Assembly (NCBI GenBank): GCA_003218345.1
Contig: QHNF01000147.1
Coordinates: forward strand, 1 to 5,639
From: Verrucomicrobiota bacterium
Lineage (GTDB): Bacteria > Verrucomicrobiota > Verrucomicrobiia > Chthoniobacterales > UBA10450
DNA: 5,639 nucleotides
Direction of reading: 5' to 3'
In this document: piece after piece, positions 1 to 5,522 of the stretch
How the letters are laid out: each line of letters begins with the position of its first letter
Position numbering within the stretch: position 1 is the stretch's first letter
Notes under the pieces: generated by a model
Databases searched by the model: none
Seen by the model: the letters and a program-made list of their open reading frames with translations, nothing else
Told to the model about the DNA's origin: nothing
Position numbers and translations under genes: made by a program

Positions 1-1
1 T

Positions 2-460
2 CTGAACGATCCAAAACTTAGTGAGATCATCGCAAAACTGCCAACGAACGATCAGAGAAGAGGTAAGATGGCACTTGTAAAAGCGTACCGTCTCCTATCA
101 GAAAACTCCTGCCTGTTTGTACGGCTCTTTTCAGAGATCAGAAATATCGCTGTCCACGATGCTAAGAGCTTTAATTTGGATTTAACGAAATATGTCGCGG
201 CACTCGAAGACAACGAAAAACCCAAATGGAAAAAAGCATTGTCCTCGTGGTGGGTTCCGTTTCCCGATCCGCAGCATGAAGCGGCTGCGCAACATGAAGC
301 GTATGGTAGGCACCACTTTGAGACAGCCTTAGATAATCCGCGATACAGCATATTTAGTTCGTGTATTCACATTTTAGGTCAAGCTCACGTTCAGGAAATG
401 AACGCGGAGAGACGCAAAAACGAGAAGAACGAATTAACAGATTTGATACGGGGCGTCTAA
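2..460 (+). CDS. HEPN-like hypothetical protein, 5' end probably outside window
   Basis: The reading frame is open from base 2 to the TAA at 458-460, so the gene is probably cut by the window edge. An ATG at 68 (130 aa) follows a purine-rich GAAGAGG at 57-63 with only 4 nt spacing and could be the true start. However, the upstream codons read like ordinary helical protein (LSEIIAKLP). The recognisable element is Arg-Asn-Ile-Ala-Val-His at bases 140-157, in the context FSEIRNIAVHD. This is the RX4H motif of HEPN-fold proteins, many of which are RNases in toxin-antitoxin or abortive-infection systems. A basic, charged C-terminus (AERRKNEKNE) follows. I cannot name the family. HEPN membership rests on the motif and its helical setting, and no activity is proven. 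The next gene, 94 nt downstream on the same strand, carries the same kind of motif. Confidence 0.6.
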   Translation: MNDPKLSEIIAKLPTNDQRRGKMALVKAYRLLSENSCLFVRLFSEIRNIAVHDAKSFNLDLTKYVAALEDNEKPKWKKALSSWWVPFPDPQHEAAAQHEAYGRHHFETALDNPRYSIFSSCIHILGQAHVQEMNAERRKNEKNELTDLIRGV

Positions 461-554
461 GCGGTAAACGCCACTGCCCCGGCCGGGCGCTGATCTCTCG
501 TCTTGAGCGTGGGACGTTCTAAGTTAAGTGCTGAATCAGTGAGTAGATTACTAG
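461..554. other. Short intergenic gap with GC-rich palindrome
   Basis: The 94-nt gap between the two HEPN-like genes contains a perfect 10-bp palindrome, CCCGGCCGGG, at 478-487. Weak imperfect arms also surround it: AACGCCAC at 467-474 against GTGG-GA-CGTT at 509-518. No T-tract follows, so it is not a convincing intrinsic terminator. No clear promoter or ribosome binding site is visible before the ATG at 555. Confidence 0.3.
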
Positions 555-1388
555 ATGGCATCGGAACGCTTAAAGCCAACGGTCGAAATCGAGTCTGCAA
601 CGGCCGCCGATATTCTCGGTGGTTTAGAGGCGTTGGCGGGAAGAATCCGGACAAGGGGTGCGGGCCAAGGTGTTATGGTTCGTGCGCCCGGTGAGGGTCC
701 CGATAGGCTCATGAACTGGGCACTTCAGGAGGTGAACAACGCGATGCAATCTACATCTAACGAAGAGCGGGAGCATCACTGCGTGGATGCGGTTCTACAT
801 GCCCGTCGTGCTTTGTCGTGTCTCGTGGATTGGTATCTGGAGCGAGACCTTGCAACTTTCTGCAAAGATGCTCCGAGCAATTCGAAGCAGAAGGTCAGGT
901 TTCTGATTAGTCGGGGCATCATCGACGAGCTGACTTCTCGAGTGTTAGAGCGGGCGATTCGGAAGCGGAACGATACGGAGCACCGTTACATATCGCCTAC
1001 TTTGGAGGTGGCAGAGGACGTGGTGGAGCTTATCCGTCGTACACTCTCTGCGATTCGCACACAATCGGCACCAGAGTACGGGCCGTGGATCTTTGGGTCT
1101 TTTCTGCACTCTCTCCAATTTGGCGAAAAACGTTATGCCGAGTTTCATGGCTGGTCCGGGCCACTTGTCGTTTTTTCTCGATTCGAACCGCAGCCGTGGG
1201 TGGGGCTGGTGTTGCCCGAGAATAAAACAAAGGCTGTCAGTCGTCGGGCGTTGCTAAAAGAGACAACGACTGACGAATTGGTGGAATTGCTGCTGCTCGC
1301 AGCCCGATATTTTGGGGCGCCATCCTCATACGCGGACACCGAATCGTGCAGGGTACTCGCACTGAGTCAGGTCTGGGGAAAAACGTAA
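555..1388 (+). CDS. HEPN-like domain protein with uncharacterised C-terminal domain (277 aa)
   Basis: The start is constrained: an in-frame TAG (552-554) sits directly before the ATG at 555. Later in-frame ATGs at 675 and 711 are possible because no good Shine-Dalgarno precedes 555. Residues about 53-170 look like an all-helical HEPN-like domain. The helix around ERERHH/HARRALSCLVDWYL is followed by KRNDTEHRY, whose Arg138-Asn139-x3-His143 (bases 966-983) forms an RX4H motif. In known HEPN families this Arg/His pair is catalytic for RNA cleavage or conserved structurally. Residues about 175-277 hold a mixed, aromatic-rich region (YGPWIFGSF, FHGWSGP) and an acidic leucine-rich helix (TTDELVELLLLAARYF) that I do not recognise. 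It may be a sensor or partner-binding module. It follows another RX4H protein on the same strand. No MNT-type antitoxin is adjacent, so a toxin role is only inference. Confidence 0.72.
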   Translation: MASERLKPTVEIESATAADILGGLEALAGRIRTRGAGQGVMVRAPGEGPDRLMNWALQEVNNAMQSTSNEEREHHCVDAVLHARRALSCLVDWYLERDLATFCKDAPSNSKQKVRFLISRGIIDELTSRVLERAIRKRNDTEHRYISPTLEVAEDVVELIRRTLSAIRTQSAPEYGPWIFGSFLHSLQFGEKRYAEFHGWSGPLVVFSRFEPQPWVGLVLPENKTKAVSRRALLKETTTDELVELLLLAARYFGAPSSYADTESCRVLALSQVWGKT

Positions 1389-1651
1389 GGCAAAAAGGTA
1401 AGTCAGCGGTATGAAATAAGACCACGTGAGAGAACGCGGGAGGAAAGGCGATTCGGTGTAATTGCCTCGTGGTTGTGGAATTGAAGAGAGAGGATAAGAT
1501 GGGAGGATTCGGGACGAAATGCCGTTTTAGATTTAGCAAAGCGCTGATGGCAGCAAGGCGATATTTTGTAATTGGACTGCAATTGTTCCCCGCCTAGATT
1601 TTTTGGCTACACCGTTGTTGGAGCAATGCCAAAAAGGTGTTCATTGATAGA
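1389..1651. other. Intergenic region, weak secondary structure only
   Basis: No credible gene is seen in this 263-nt stretch. A hairpin with 8-bp arms (one G-U pair) and a 6-nt loop lies at 1446-1467 (AGGCGATT / AATTGCCT) but lacks a T-tract. A second, interrupted structure has outer arms 1556-1560 and 1591-1595 (AGGCG/CGCCT) and inner arms 1570-1574 and 1580-1584 (AATTG/CAATT). It is followed by six T residues at 1599-1604, making it a weak candidate terminator for the upstream gene. The gap size argues that the following DUF4365 gene has its own promoter, which I cannot pinpoint. Confidence 0.3.
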
Positions 1652-2500
1652 ATGAGCACGTCATCGTCCGGCGGTTACATCGCAAACAATCTTAGGCAAG
1701 GCTATCGTGCGGAATACCTTGCGAAATACATCATCTCGGAGTTTGGACCTTGCGAGCGCATTAATCCGGAAAACGATTACGGTCTTGATCTCATCGCGAC
1801 CATAATGAAAAGGAGCGGATCTGGTGGATGGGTGTCATTGATGTACGGAATTCAGGTTAAGTCGGGAGACGCTCCGTTTCATTATTCGGGAGATGGCCTA
1901 GTGGATTGGATCAGGGCATACAACATCCCAATTTTGATGTGTCGCGCTAATCGAGCTATGGGTCGCATCAAGCTATACTCAACGTGGACGCTTAATCATT
2001 TAATCCTCGATGCCGGCTTCGAGAAAGTTCAGGAGATCGATTTTATTGAAGAATACGGTGAGAAGGGCGGCCTCCGGATGCCTGAGATACGCGATAAGGT
2101 AGCAACGGTTTGGCTGGGTCCTCCAATCATCGATGTGTCTGGCTCGGAACTAAGTCAAACCCAACTTGTTGGAGAGATGGGGGAATTACTTACGGAATGG
2201 ATTGGCTTTGATGCCCGCAACTATTTTCGTCGGAAGTCCGATATCCCGATCCTTTTTGGTTACCTAAGTTGGGACACTAACAAGTCTTTGAAATCCAGCC
2301 GCCGGGGCTATTACCAGCCACATTTCTTTGGCGAGCTGCATACCAAGAGCGCGATGACATTAATTCAAGAATGCGCCACCTTAATTGCGTTGAATCAGGG
2401 CAAAGATAGTCAGATTACGAAGGACCTCGCACAGATCATTAAATTGTACGGCGTTGATGTTCCACAATTTACCAAGGATGCTATGGGAATTGGCGCATGA
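1652..2500 (+). CDS. DUF4365-type protein, PD-(D/E)XK nuclease-like
   Basis: The N-terminal half matches the DUF4365 pattern, a branch of the PD-(D/E)XK nuclease-like fold. It has a helix with a conserved glutamate (GYRAEYLAKYI, Glu21), an acidic turn NDYGLDLIA (Asp46), and a strand ending IQVKSG (Gln68-Val-Lys70). These supply the E...D...QxK metal-binding and catalytic set, with Gln in place of the common Glu. Residues about 125-282 form a second region without a family I recognise, predicted mostly helical. Numbering is from the ATG at 1652. An in-frame GTG at 1637 would add five residues, and neither start has a well-spaced Shine-Dalgarno. DUF4365 proteins occur in accessory and defence neighbourhoods, but their substrate is not established. 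The gene lies 263 nt after the second HEPN-like gene on the same strand and is intact to TGA at 2498-2500. Confidence 0.75.
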   Translation: MSTSSSGGYIANNLRQGYRAEYLAKYIISEFGPCERINPENDYGLDLIATIMKRSGSGGWVSLMYGIQVKSGDAPFHYSGDGLVDWIRAYNIPILMCRANRAMGRIKLYSTWTLNHLILDAGFEKVQEIDFIEEYGEKGGLRMPEIRDKVATVWLGPPIIDVSGSELSQTQLVGEMGELLTEWIGFDARNYFRRKSDIPILFGYLSWDTNKSLKSSRRGYYQPHFFGELHTKSAMTLIQECATLIALNQGKDSQITKDLAQIIKLYGVDVPQFTKDAMGIGA

Positions 2501-2865
2501 ACTGGGCTTTTTGCGGATGGACGGCTAAAGACGCCTTCAACCGGACTCGCGGATACTGGGCCCTGTCCTCGTTGCTGTTGATGACGGCGGACAGGTTTTC
2601 TTGGTCTTGTTAGGCAAGAATTTGTATCACCCGTTGTGTCACCATGATGGGTAAAAATGGGCAGATTCCTGATTAGCTGGGATAATCGTAACAATTATTC
2701 AACACGTTTGAAGCCAGTCATTTGTTCATTGCTGATGACACGAGCGAAGTCCAGCGAAAATGCCGTTTTGGCCTTAGGAAACCCTCGTTCTATCCGTTGA
2801 ACTACGGGGACGATGATCTGGAAAGAGTAAACGGATAGAATGGAGATGGGCAAGATACCGTTGCC
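2501..2865. other. Gene-free stretch after the DUF4365 gene
   Basis: I see no convincing gene in these 365 nt. Open frames are short and do not look coding. One example is the 38-codon frame beginning at the ATG that overlaps the DUF4365 stop at 2497. No T-tract terminator directly follows the DUF4365 gene. The only clear structure is the 11-bp inverted repeat at 2788-2840, listed separately. The stretch may be old, decayed sequence, since the segment immediately following it is pseudogenic. Confidence 0.4.
2788..2840. repeat. Perfect 11-bp inverted repeat
   Basis: TTCTATCCGTT at 2788-2798 is the exact reverse complement of AACGGATAGAA at 2830-2840, with a 31-nt spacer. The spacer is too long for a standard terminator, and no T-run follows. 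The arms could be a protein-binding inverted repeat, a stem in an RNA, or relic ends of a small inserted element. Nothing in the spacer identifies a function. Confidence 0.5.
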
Positions 2866-2911
2866 GTGCGGGGCGATTTCTCGAGGGCAGGCTTTGTTCT
2901 CGACAGTCGGC
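2866..2911 (+). repeat. Leader repeat, copy 1 (upstream of the cyclase relic)
   Basis: Bases 2866-2887 match 5428-5449 at 21 of 22 positions. Bases 2892-2911 match 5456-5475 at 16 of 20, with a 2-nt length difference in between. Copy 2 stands just before the intact cyclase gene, so copy 1 appears to be the former leader of the degraded cyclase that begins about 18 nt downstream. Confidence 0.6.
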
Positions 2912-2928
2912 GGGAAGCGGAATTATGA

Positions 2929-3020
2929 ATCAATCGCGCTCTCAAAGAGCATCCACGCTTACAACTTCGGATGGGCGTCCACAGCGGTCCGGTGAGCGGG
3001 GTGATAACCTTGCGAACCTG
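2929..3020 (+). pseudogene. Relic of a class III adenylate/guanylate cyclase catalytic domain
   Basis: In the frame of base 2929 the translation reads RALKEHPRLQLR followed by MGVHSGPVSGV (ATG at 2971). This is the central part of the class III nucleotidyl cyclase homology domain: the helix and strand that follow the second metal-binding segment, ending in the R-M-G-[IV]-H-S-G-P-V signature. An in-frame TGA (2926-2928) lies immediately upstream. The N-terminal FTDIVGYS and GDGMALVF segments are absent. After about base 3006 the similarity continues only in another frame (NLANL at 3006-3020, resembling the following N-x-x-ANLAGAGIN segment) and then fades. The frame stays open to TAG at 3172-3174, so a gene finder might call a 67-aa protein from 2971, but most of that tail is not cyclase-like. 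I read it as a deleted, frameshifted duplicate of a cyclase like the one at the right edge. Confidence 0.82.
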
Positions 3021-3086
3021 CGGCACGAATGCACTGAAATCAGGGTTGTACGGTAGAGTGTATCAGGGTTGCAGTGAATCAATGAG

Positions 3087-3144
3087 ACCCACCCCTGGTG
3101 GGTGTACCCGCCTGTGCGCAAAGGCGGGCTCCGTTATAAAACGG
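3087..3144 (+). promoter_or_regulatory. Cluster of three hairpins upstream of the TPR gene
   Basis: Three stem-loops follow one another. The first has 7-bp arms at 3087-3093 and 3097-3103 (ACCCACC/GGTGGGT) with a 3-nt loop. The second has 7-bp arms at 3107-3113 and 3122-3128 (CCCGCCT/AGGCGGG), and the whole 3107-3128 segment is a 22-bp palindrome with one mismatched pair. The third has 5-bp arms at 3131-3135 and 3140-3144 (CCGTT/AACGG) with loop ATAA. An A-rich stretch follows, not a T-tract, so a + strand intrinsic terminator is unlikely. The cluster ends about 125 nt before the probable start of the TPR gene. It could be a structured 5' leader, an operator or a dispersed palindromic repeat. 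The role is not determined. Confidence 0.45.
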
Positions 3145-3268
3145 GCTGAGAAAAATCCTTACTCAAAAGTTTAGGGTCACTGTTTGTTTGGAGGTTGCGC
3201 GCGCTTTCCAAGTCGCATCCACCCAGCTAGAGTGCTGCCGTGATGAGCACTTCGTCAATGCGCGCAGA

Positions 3269-5296
3269 GTGAATCCAAAGAACTTCTTCACCGAGCTGAA
3301 GCGACGCCATGTTTACAAAGTCGCGATCGCCTATGGGGTCGTGGCGTGGCTGCTTATGCAGGTCGCCAGCCAGATTTTTCCGTTCTTTGAAATTCCAAAT
3401 TGGGCGGTGCGTCTTGTCGTGCTCCTGCTGATAATCGGATTCCCAGTCGCATTGATTCTTGCCTGGGCGTTTGAGCTAACGCCGGAAGGTCTGAAGCGAA
3501 CTGCAGTTGCTGATGCGACTTCCGCGCCACGATCACGAAGTCGCGCGTGGATTTACGTGGTTTTGATCGCGGGAGCGCTGTCGGCCGGCCTGTTCTTCCT
3601 TGGCCGCTTCACCGCGTCTACGAAGCAAAGCGTGTCGGCTGAGGTTTCCTCAAAATCGATTGCCGTGCTGCCATTCGAAAACCTGAGCCGCGATCCCGAC
3701 AATGCCTATTTTGCCGCGGGTATTCAGGACGAAATTCTCACTCGGATCGCGAAGATCGGGGCGCTAAAAGTCATCTCCCGGGTTTCGACAAGGCAGTACT
3801 CTGCGCGCCCAGAGAATTTGTCTGAAATTGCGCATCAACTTGGCGTGGCGAACATTCTGGAAGGCAGTGTTCAAAGGGCAGCCAATCAAGTGCATGTTAA
3901 CGTGCAACTTGTTTCCGCCGCAACGGAGGAACATCTTTGGGCCGAGAGCTACGATCGCAAGCTAGAAAACATTTTCGGCGTGGAGGCCGAAGTCGCGACG
4001 GCGGTTGCCGAGGCTTTGAAGGCGAAGCTCACCGGCGCCGAACAACATGCACTGGAGCAAAAGCCAACAAACAATCCACAAGCCTACGATGCTTATCTCC
4101 GCGGAATCGCGTTATACGGCGAAGCCTATACGCTTGACGAAATTTCTAAATCAAGACAGCCGTTCGAGGAAGCTGTCCGTCTTGATCCTAATTTTGCGAT
4201 GGCGTGGGCGATGTTGGTGCGACTTTATTCAGGGTGGTATTTCTGGTTGGAAGCGAAACCGACCCTGCGGGAAGCGGCGCAGAAATCGCTCGAAACCGCC
4301 TTGCGGCTAAGGCCCGATCTTCCGGAGGTCCAGTTGGCGCAGGCCTTCTATCAATATTTTGTTTTGCGCGATCTCGAAGGCGCCCGTCCGAATTTTGAGC
4401 GGCTTCTGACCAAGTTACCTAACGACACTGATATTCCGTCGACACTCGCGATCATTGCTTTGAGGCAAGGACGATGGGATGAAGGCCGCGTGTTTGTCGA
4501 TAGAGCCATTGAACTTAATCCGCGTGACCGAGATTTACGCCATGAAGCAGCGTGGACCCGAGAAGCTACGCGTGATTTTGCTGGAGCACTCCGGTGCTAC
4601 GACGAGGCACTAAGTATCTGGCCAGAGAACCCCTATCTGATCGCTGGAAAAGCTTCCGTTTACCAGTCGTTAGGCGAACTCGATCAGGCAGACGCACTAC
4701 TCCAGAAACTTCATCCCACAGCCAAAAATGCGTATGGCCTCATCGCTGGGGGAATTTACGATCAAGCCAAATTACGCCGACGGTATACAGATACTATTGA
4801 GTTGTTACGAAGCTTGCTGGCTCAGGCCGGTTCATTACCGGTTGCCACGCGCTCTTATCGTCTAATGCTTTCCGAACTTGAACGATTGTCGGGCGATGTC
4901 GTCCGCGCGAAAGCCAGCTACGCACAAGCTCGCGGCGAACTTGAGCAAGCGCTAAAGGAACAGCCTGATGATGCTTGGCTCTTTGAGGACCTCGCTAAAG
5001 TGTATGCAGGGCTCGGGGACGGCCAACTCGCAATGAAATATGTCGAGCGTGCGATCAGTCTGGAGCCCGTGTCAAAGGATGCTTGGGGCGGGCCTAGACA
5101 TGAGTACCAACGCGGGAAGATCGCGGCGCGTTTTGGCCAAAAGGACCTCGCGATCTCCATTTTGGCGCATCTGTTGACGATCCCATGCGGAGTTACTCCG
5201 GCGTGGTTACGGCTCGATCCGGATTTCGACGCGCTACGTGGTGACCCACGCTTCCAAAAACTCTCTTCGACTTCACCGAACACAGCGGACAAATAA
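3269..5296 (+). CDS. Membrane-anchored TolB-N/FlgO-like and TPR protein (about 675 aa)
   Basis: I chose GTG 3269 because the protein then begins (M)NPKNFFTELKRR, the usual N-terminus of this family. A TTG at 3188 would add 27 unfamily-like residues, and neither start has a clear Shine-Dalgarno. From GTG: a basic N-terminus, two membrane helices at about 18-40 and 46-68, the conserved AWAFELTPEGLKRT, and a third helix at about 93-112. Then comes a TolB-N/FlgO-like domain at about 130-248, starting SIAVLPFENLS and including ILEGSVQR and LWAESYDR. TPR-like helical repeats follow from about 265 (for example FEEAVRLDPNFAMAW, VDRAIELNPRDRD, VERAISLEPVSKDAW). The C-terminus LRLDPDFDALRGDPRFQKL is typical of the group. 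Positive-inside reasoning with three helices places the TPR part in the periplasm. In related proteins this module is often fused to a class III cyclase domain. Here a cyclase relic lies upstream and a separate cyclase gene starts 226 nt downstream. Probable role: scaffold or sensor in cyclic-nucleotide signalling (inference). Confidence 0.88.
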   Translation: MNPKNFFTELKRRHVYKVAIAYGVVAWLLMQVASQIFPFFEIPNWAVRLVVLLLIIGFPVALILAWAFELTPEGLKRTAVADATSAPRSRSRAWIYVVLIAGALSAGLFFLGRFTASTKQSVSAEVSSKSIAVLPFENLSRDPDNAYFAAGIQDEILTRIAKIGALKVISRVSTRQYSARPENLSEIAHQLGVANILEGSVQRAANQVHVNVQLVSAATEEHLWAESYDRKLENIFGVEAEVATAVAEALKAKLTGAEQHALEQKPTNNPQAYDAYLRGIALYGEAYTLDEISKSRQPFEEAVRLDPNFAMAWAMLVRLYSGWYFWLEAKPTLREAAQKSLETALRLRPDLPEVQLAQAFYQYFVLRDLEGARPNFERLLTKLPNDTDIPSTLAIIALRQGRWDEGRVFVDRAIELNPRDRDLRHEAAWTREATRDFAGALRCYDEALSIWPENPYLIAGKASVYQSLGELDQADALLQKLHPTAKNAYGLIAGGIYDQAKLRRRYTDTIELLRSLLAQAGSLPVATRSYRLMLSELERLSGDVVRAKASYAQARGELEQALKEQPDDAWLFEDLAKVYAGLGDGQLAMKYVERAISLEPVSKDAWGGPRHEYQRGKIAARFGQKDLAISILAHLLTIPCGVTPAWLRLDPDFDALRGDPRFQKLSSTSPNTADK

Positions 5297-5364
5297 CGCG
5301 ACGCGGTGACGTCAGCAATCTCGTCGCCGAGGTGAAGCACTACGGAGACAACGACATTTCGGAT

Positions 5365-5396
5365 CCATTCGACTCGCTTTGCTCGCTCAGGACAAG
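5365..5396. repeat. Dispersed-repeat-like segment (PERAKRVE type)
   Basis: The segment around TCGACTCGCTTTGCTCGCTC (20 nt from 5369), with flanking CCAT and AGGACAAG, matches the abundant intergenic repeat whose other strand translates as PERAKRVE. It is found dispersed in many bacterial genomes. The complementary strand here indeed reads CPERAKRVEW. Recognition is from memory of the pattern, and only one copy is inside the window. Confidence 0.5.
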
Positions 5397-5427
5397 TTTT
5401 TACGTTTTCGATTGCCGATTGCAAACG

Positions 5428-5475
5428 GTGCGCGGCGATTTCTCGAGGGGGAGACCTTTGCGCTCGACTCTCGGC
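5428..5475 (+). repeat. Leader repeat, copy 2 (upstream of the intact cyclase gene)
   Basis: This is the counterpart of 2866-2911: 21/22 identical in the first block and 16/20 in the second, separated by a 2-nt indel. It ends 47 nt before the cyclase ATG. In the frame shared with the cyclase it translates to ARRFLEGETFALDSR. Copy 1 preserves RFLEG and then, after a frameshift, FVLDSR. That pattern suggests the repeat descends from coding sequence. Confidence 0.6.
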
Positions 5476-5522
5476 AGCTGCTTGAGAGTATCATGGCGAG
5501 TGGTATTTCCATGTGAATCCAT

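Larger units (their letters stand above)
5297..5522. other. Intergenic region with repeat-derived sequence before the cyclase gene
   Basis: These 226 nt contain a dispersed-repeat-like segment (5365-5396), a 7-bp tandem duplication (CGATTGC twice, 5409-5422) and copy 2 of the leader repeat (5428-5475). A frame open from 5310 to TGA 5514-5516 reads like protein near its end (RRFLEGETFALDSRQLLES). It has no upstream ATG, only a late one at 5493 that gives a 7-codon ORF. No clear promoter is identifiable, and no strong terminator follows the TPR gene. Confidence 0.4.

Noticed and set aside
455..529. Integron attC-like arrangement between the first two genes (GTCTAAG at the stop, GTTAAGT at 523-529, weak complementary arms between).
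   Set aside because: The left box lacks the invariant AAC, the arms are poorly paired, and no matching GTTRRRY boxes follow the next two genes, so a cassette array is not supported.
1237..1539. 100-aa minus-strand open frame spanning the end of the second gene and the gap.
   Set aside because: It is antisense to a supported gene for half its length, with no protein-like features or upstream signals.
1556..1604. Intrinsic terminator with T6 tail after the second gene.
   Set aside because: The stem is two 5-bp segments separated by a large asymmetric internal loop, and the T-run is offset from the stem. It is too weak to list as a terminator.
2410..2694. 94-aa minus-strand open frame.
   Set aside because: It overlaps the 3' end of the DUF4365 gene and has low-complexity composition with no recognisable motif.
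1517..2769. Identical 12-mer AAATGCCGTTTT at 1517-1528 and 2758-2769 in two gene-free stretches.
   Set aside because: The match is short, the flanks do not continue the similarity, and chance occurrence is plausible.
2971..3174. 67-aa plus-strand ORF as a real small protein.
   Set aside because: Only its first dozen residues are meaningful, and they match the middle of a cyclase domain. The remainder runs through hairpins with odd composition, so it is better described as part of a pseudogene.
5307..5314. Perfect TGACGTCA palindrome just after the TPR gene.
   Set aside because: An 8-bp palindrome is expected by chance, and its best-known role is eukaryotic. There is no supporting context.
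4918..5424. 168-aa minus-strand open frame.
   Set aside because: It lies mostly antisense to the well-supported TPR gene and ends in repeat sequence (PERAKRVE). It shows no domain and is a shadow frame.
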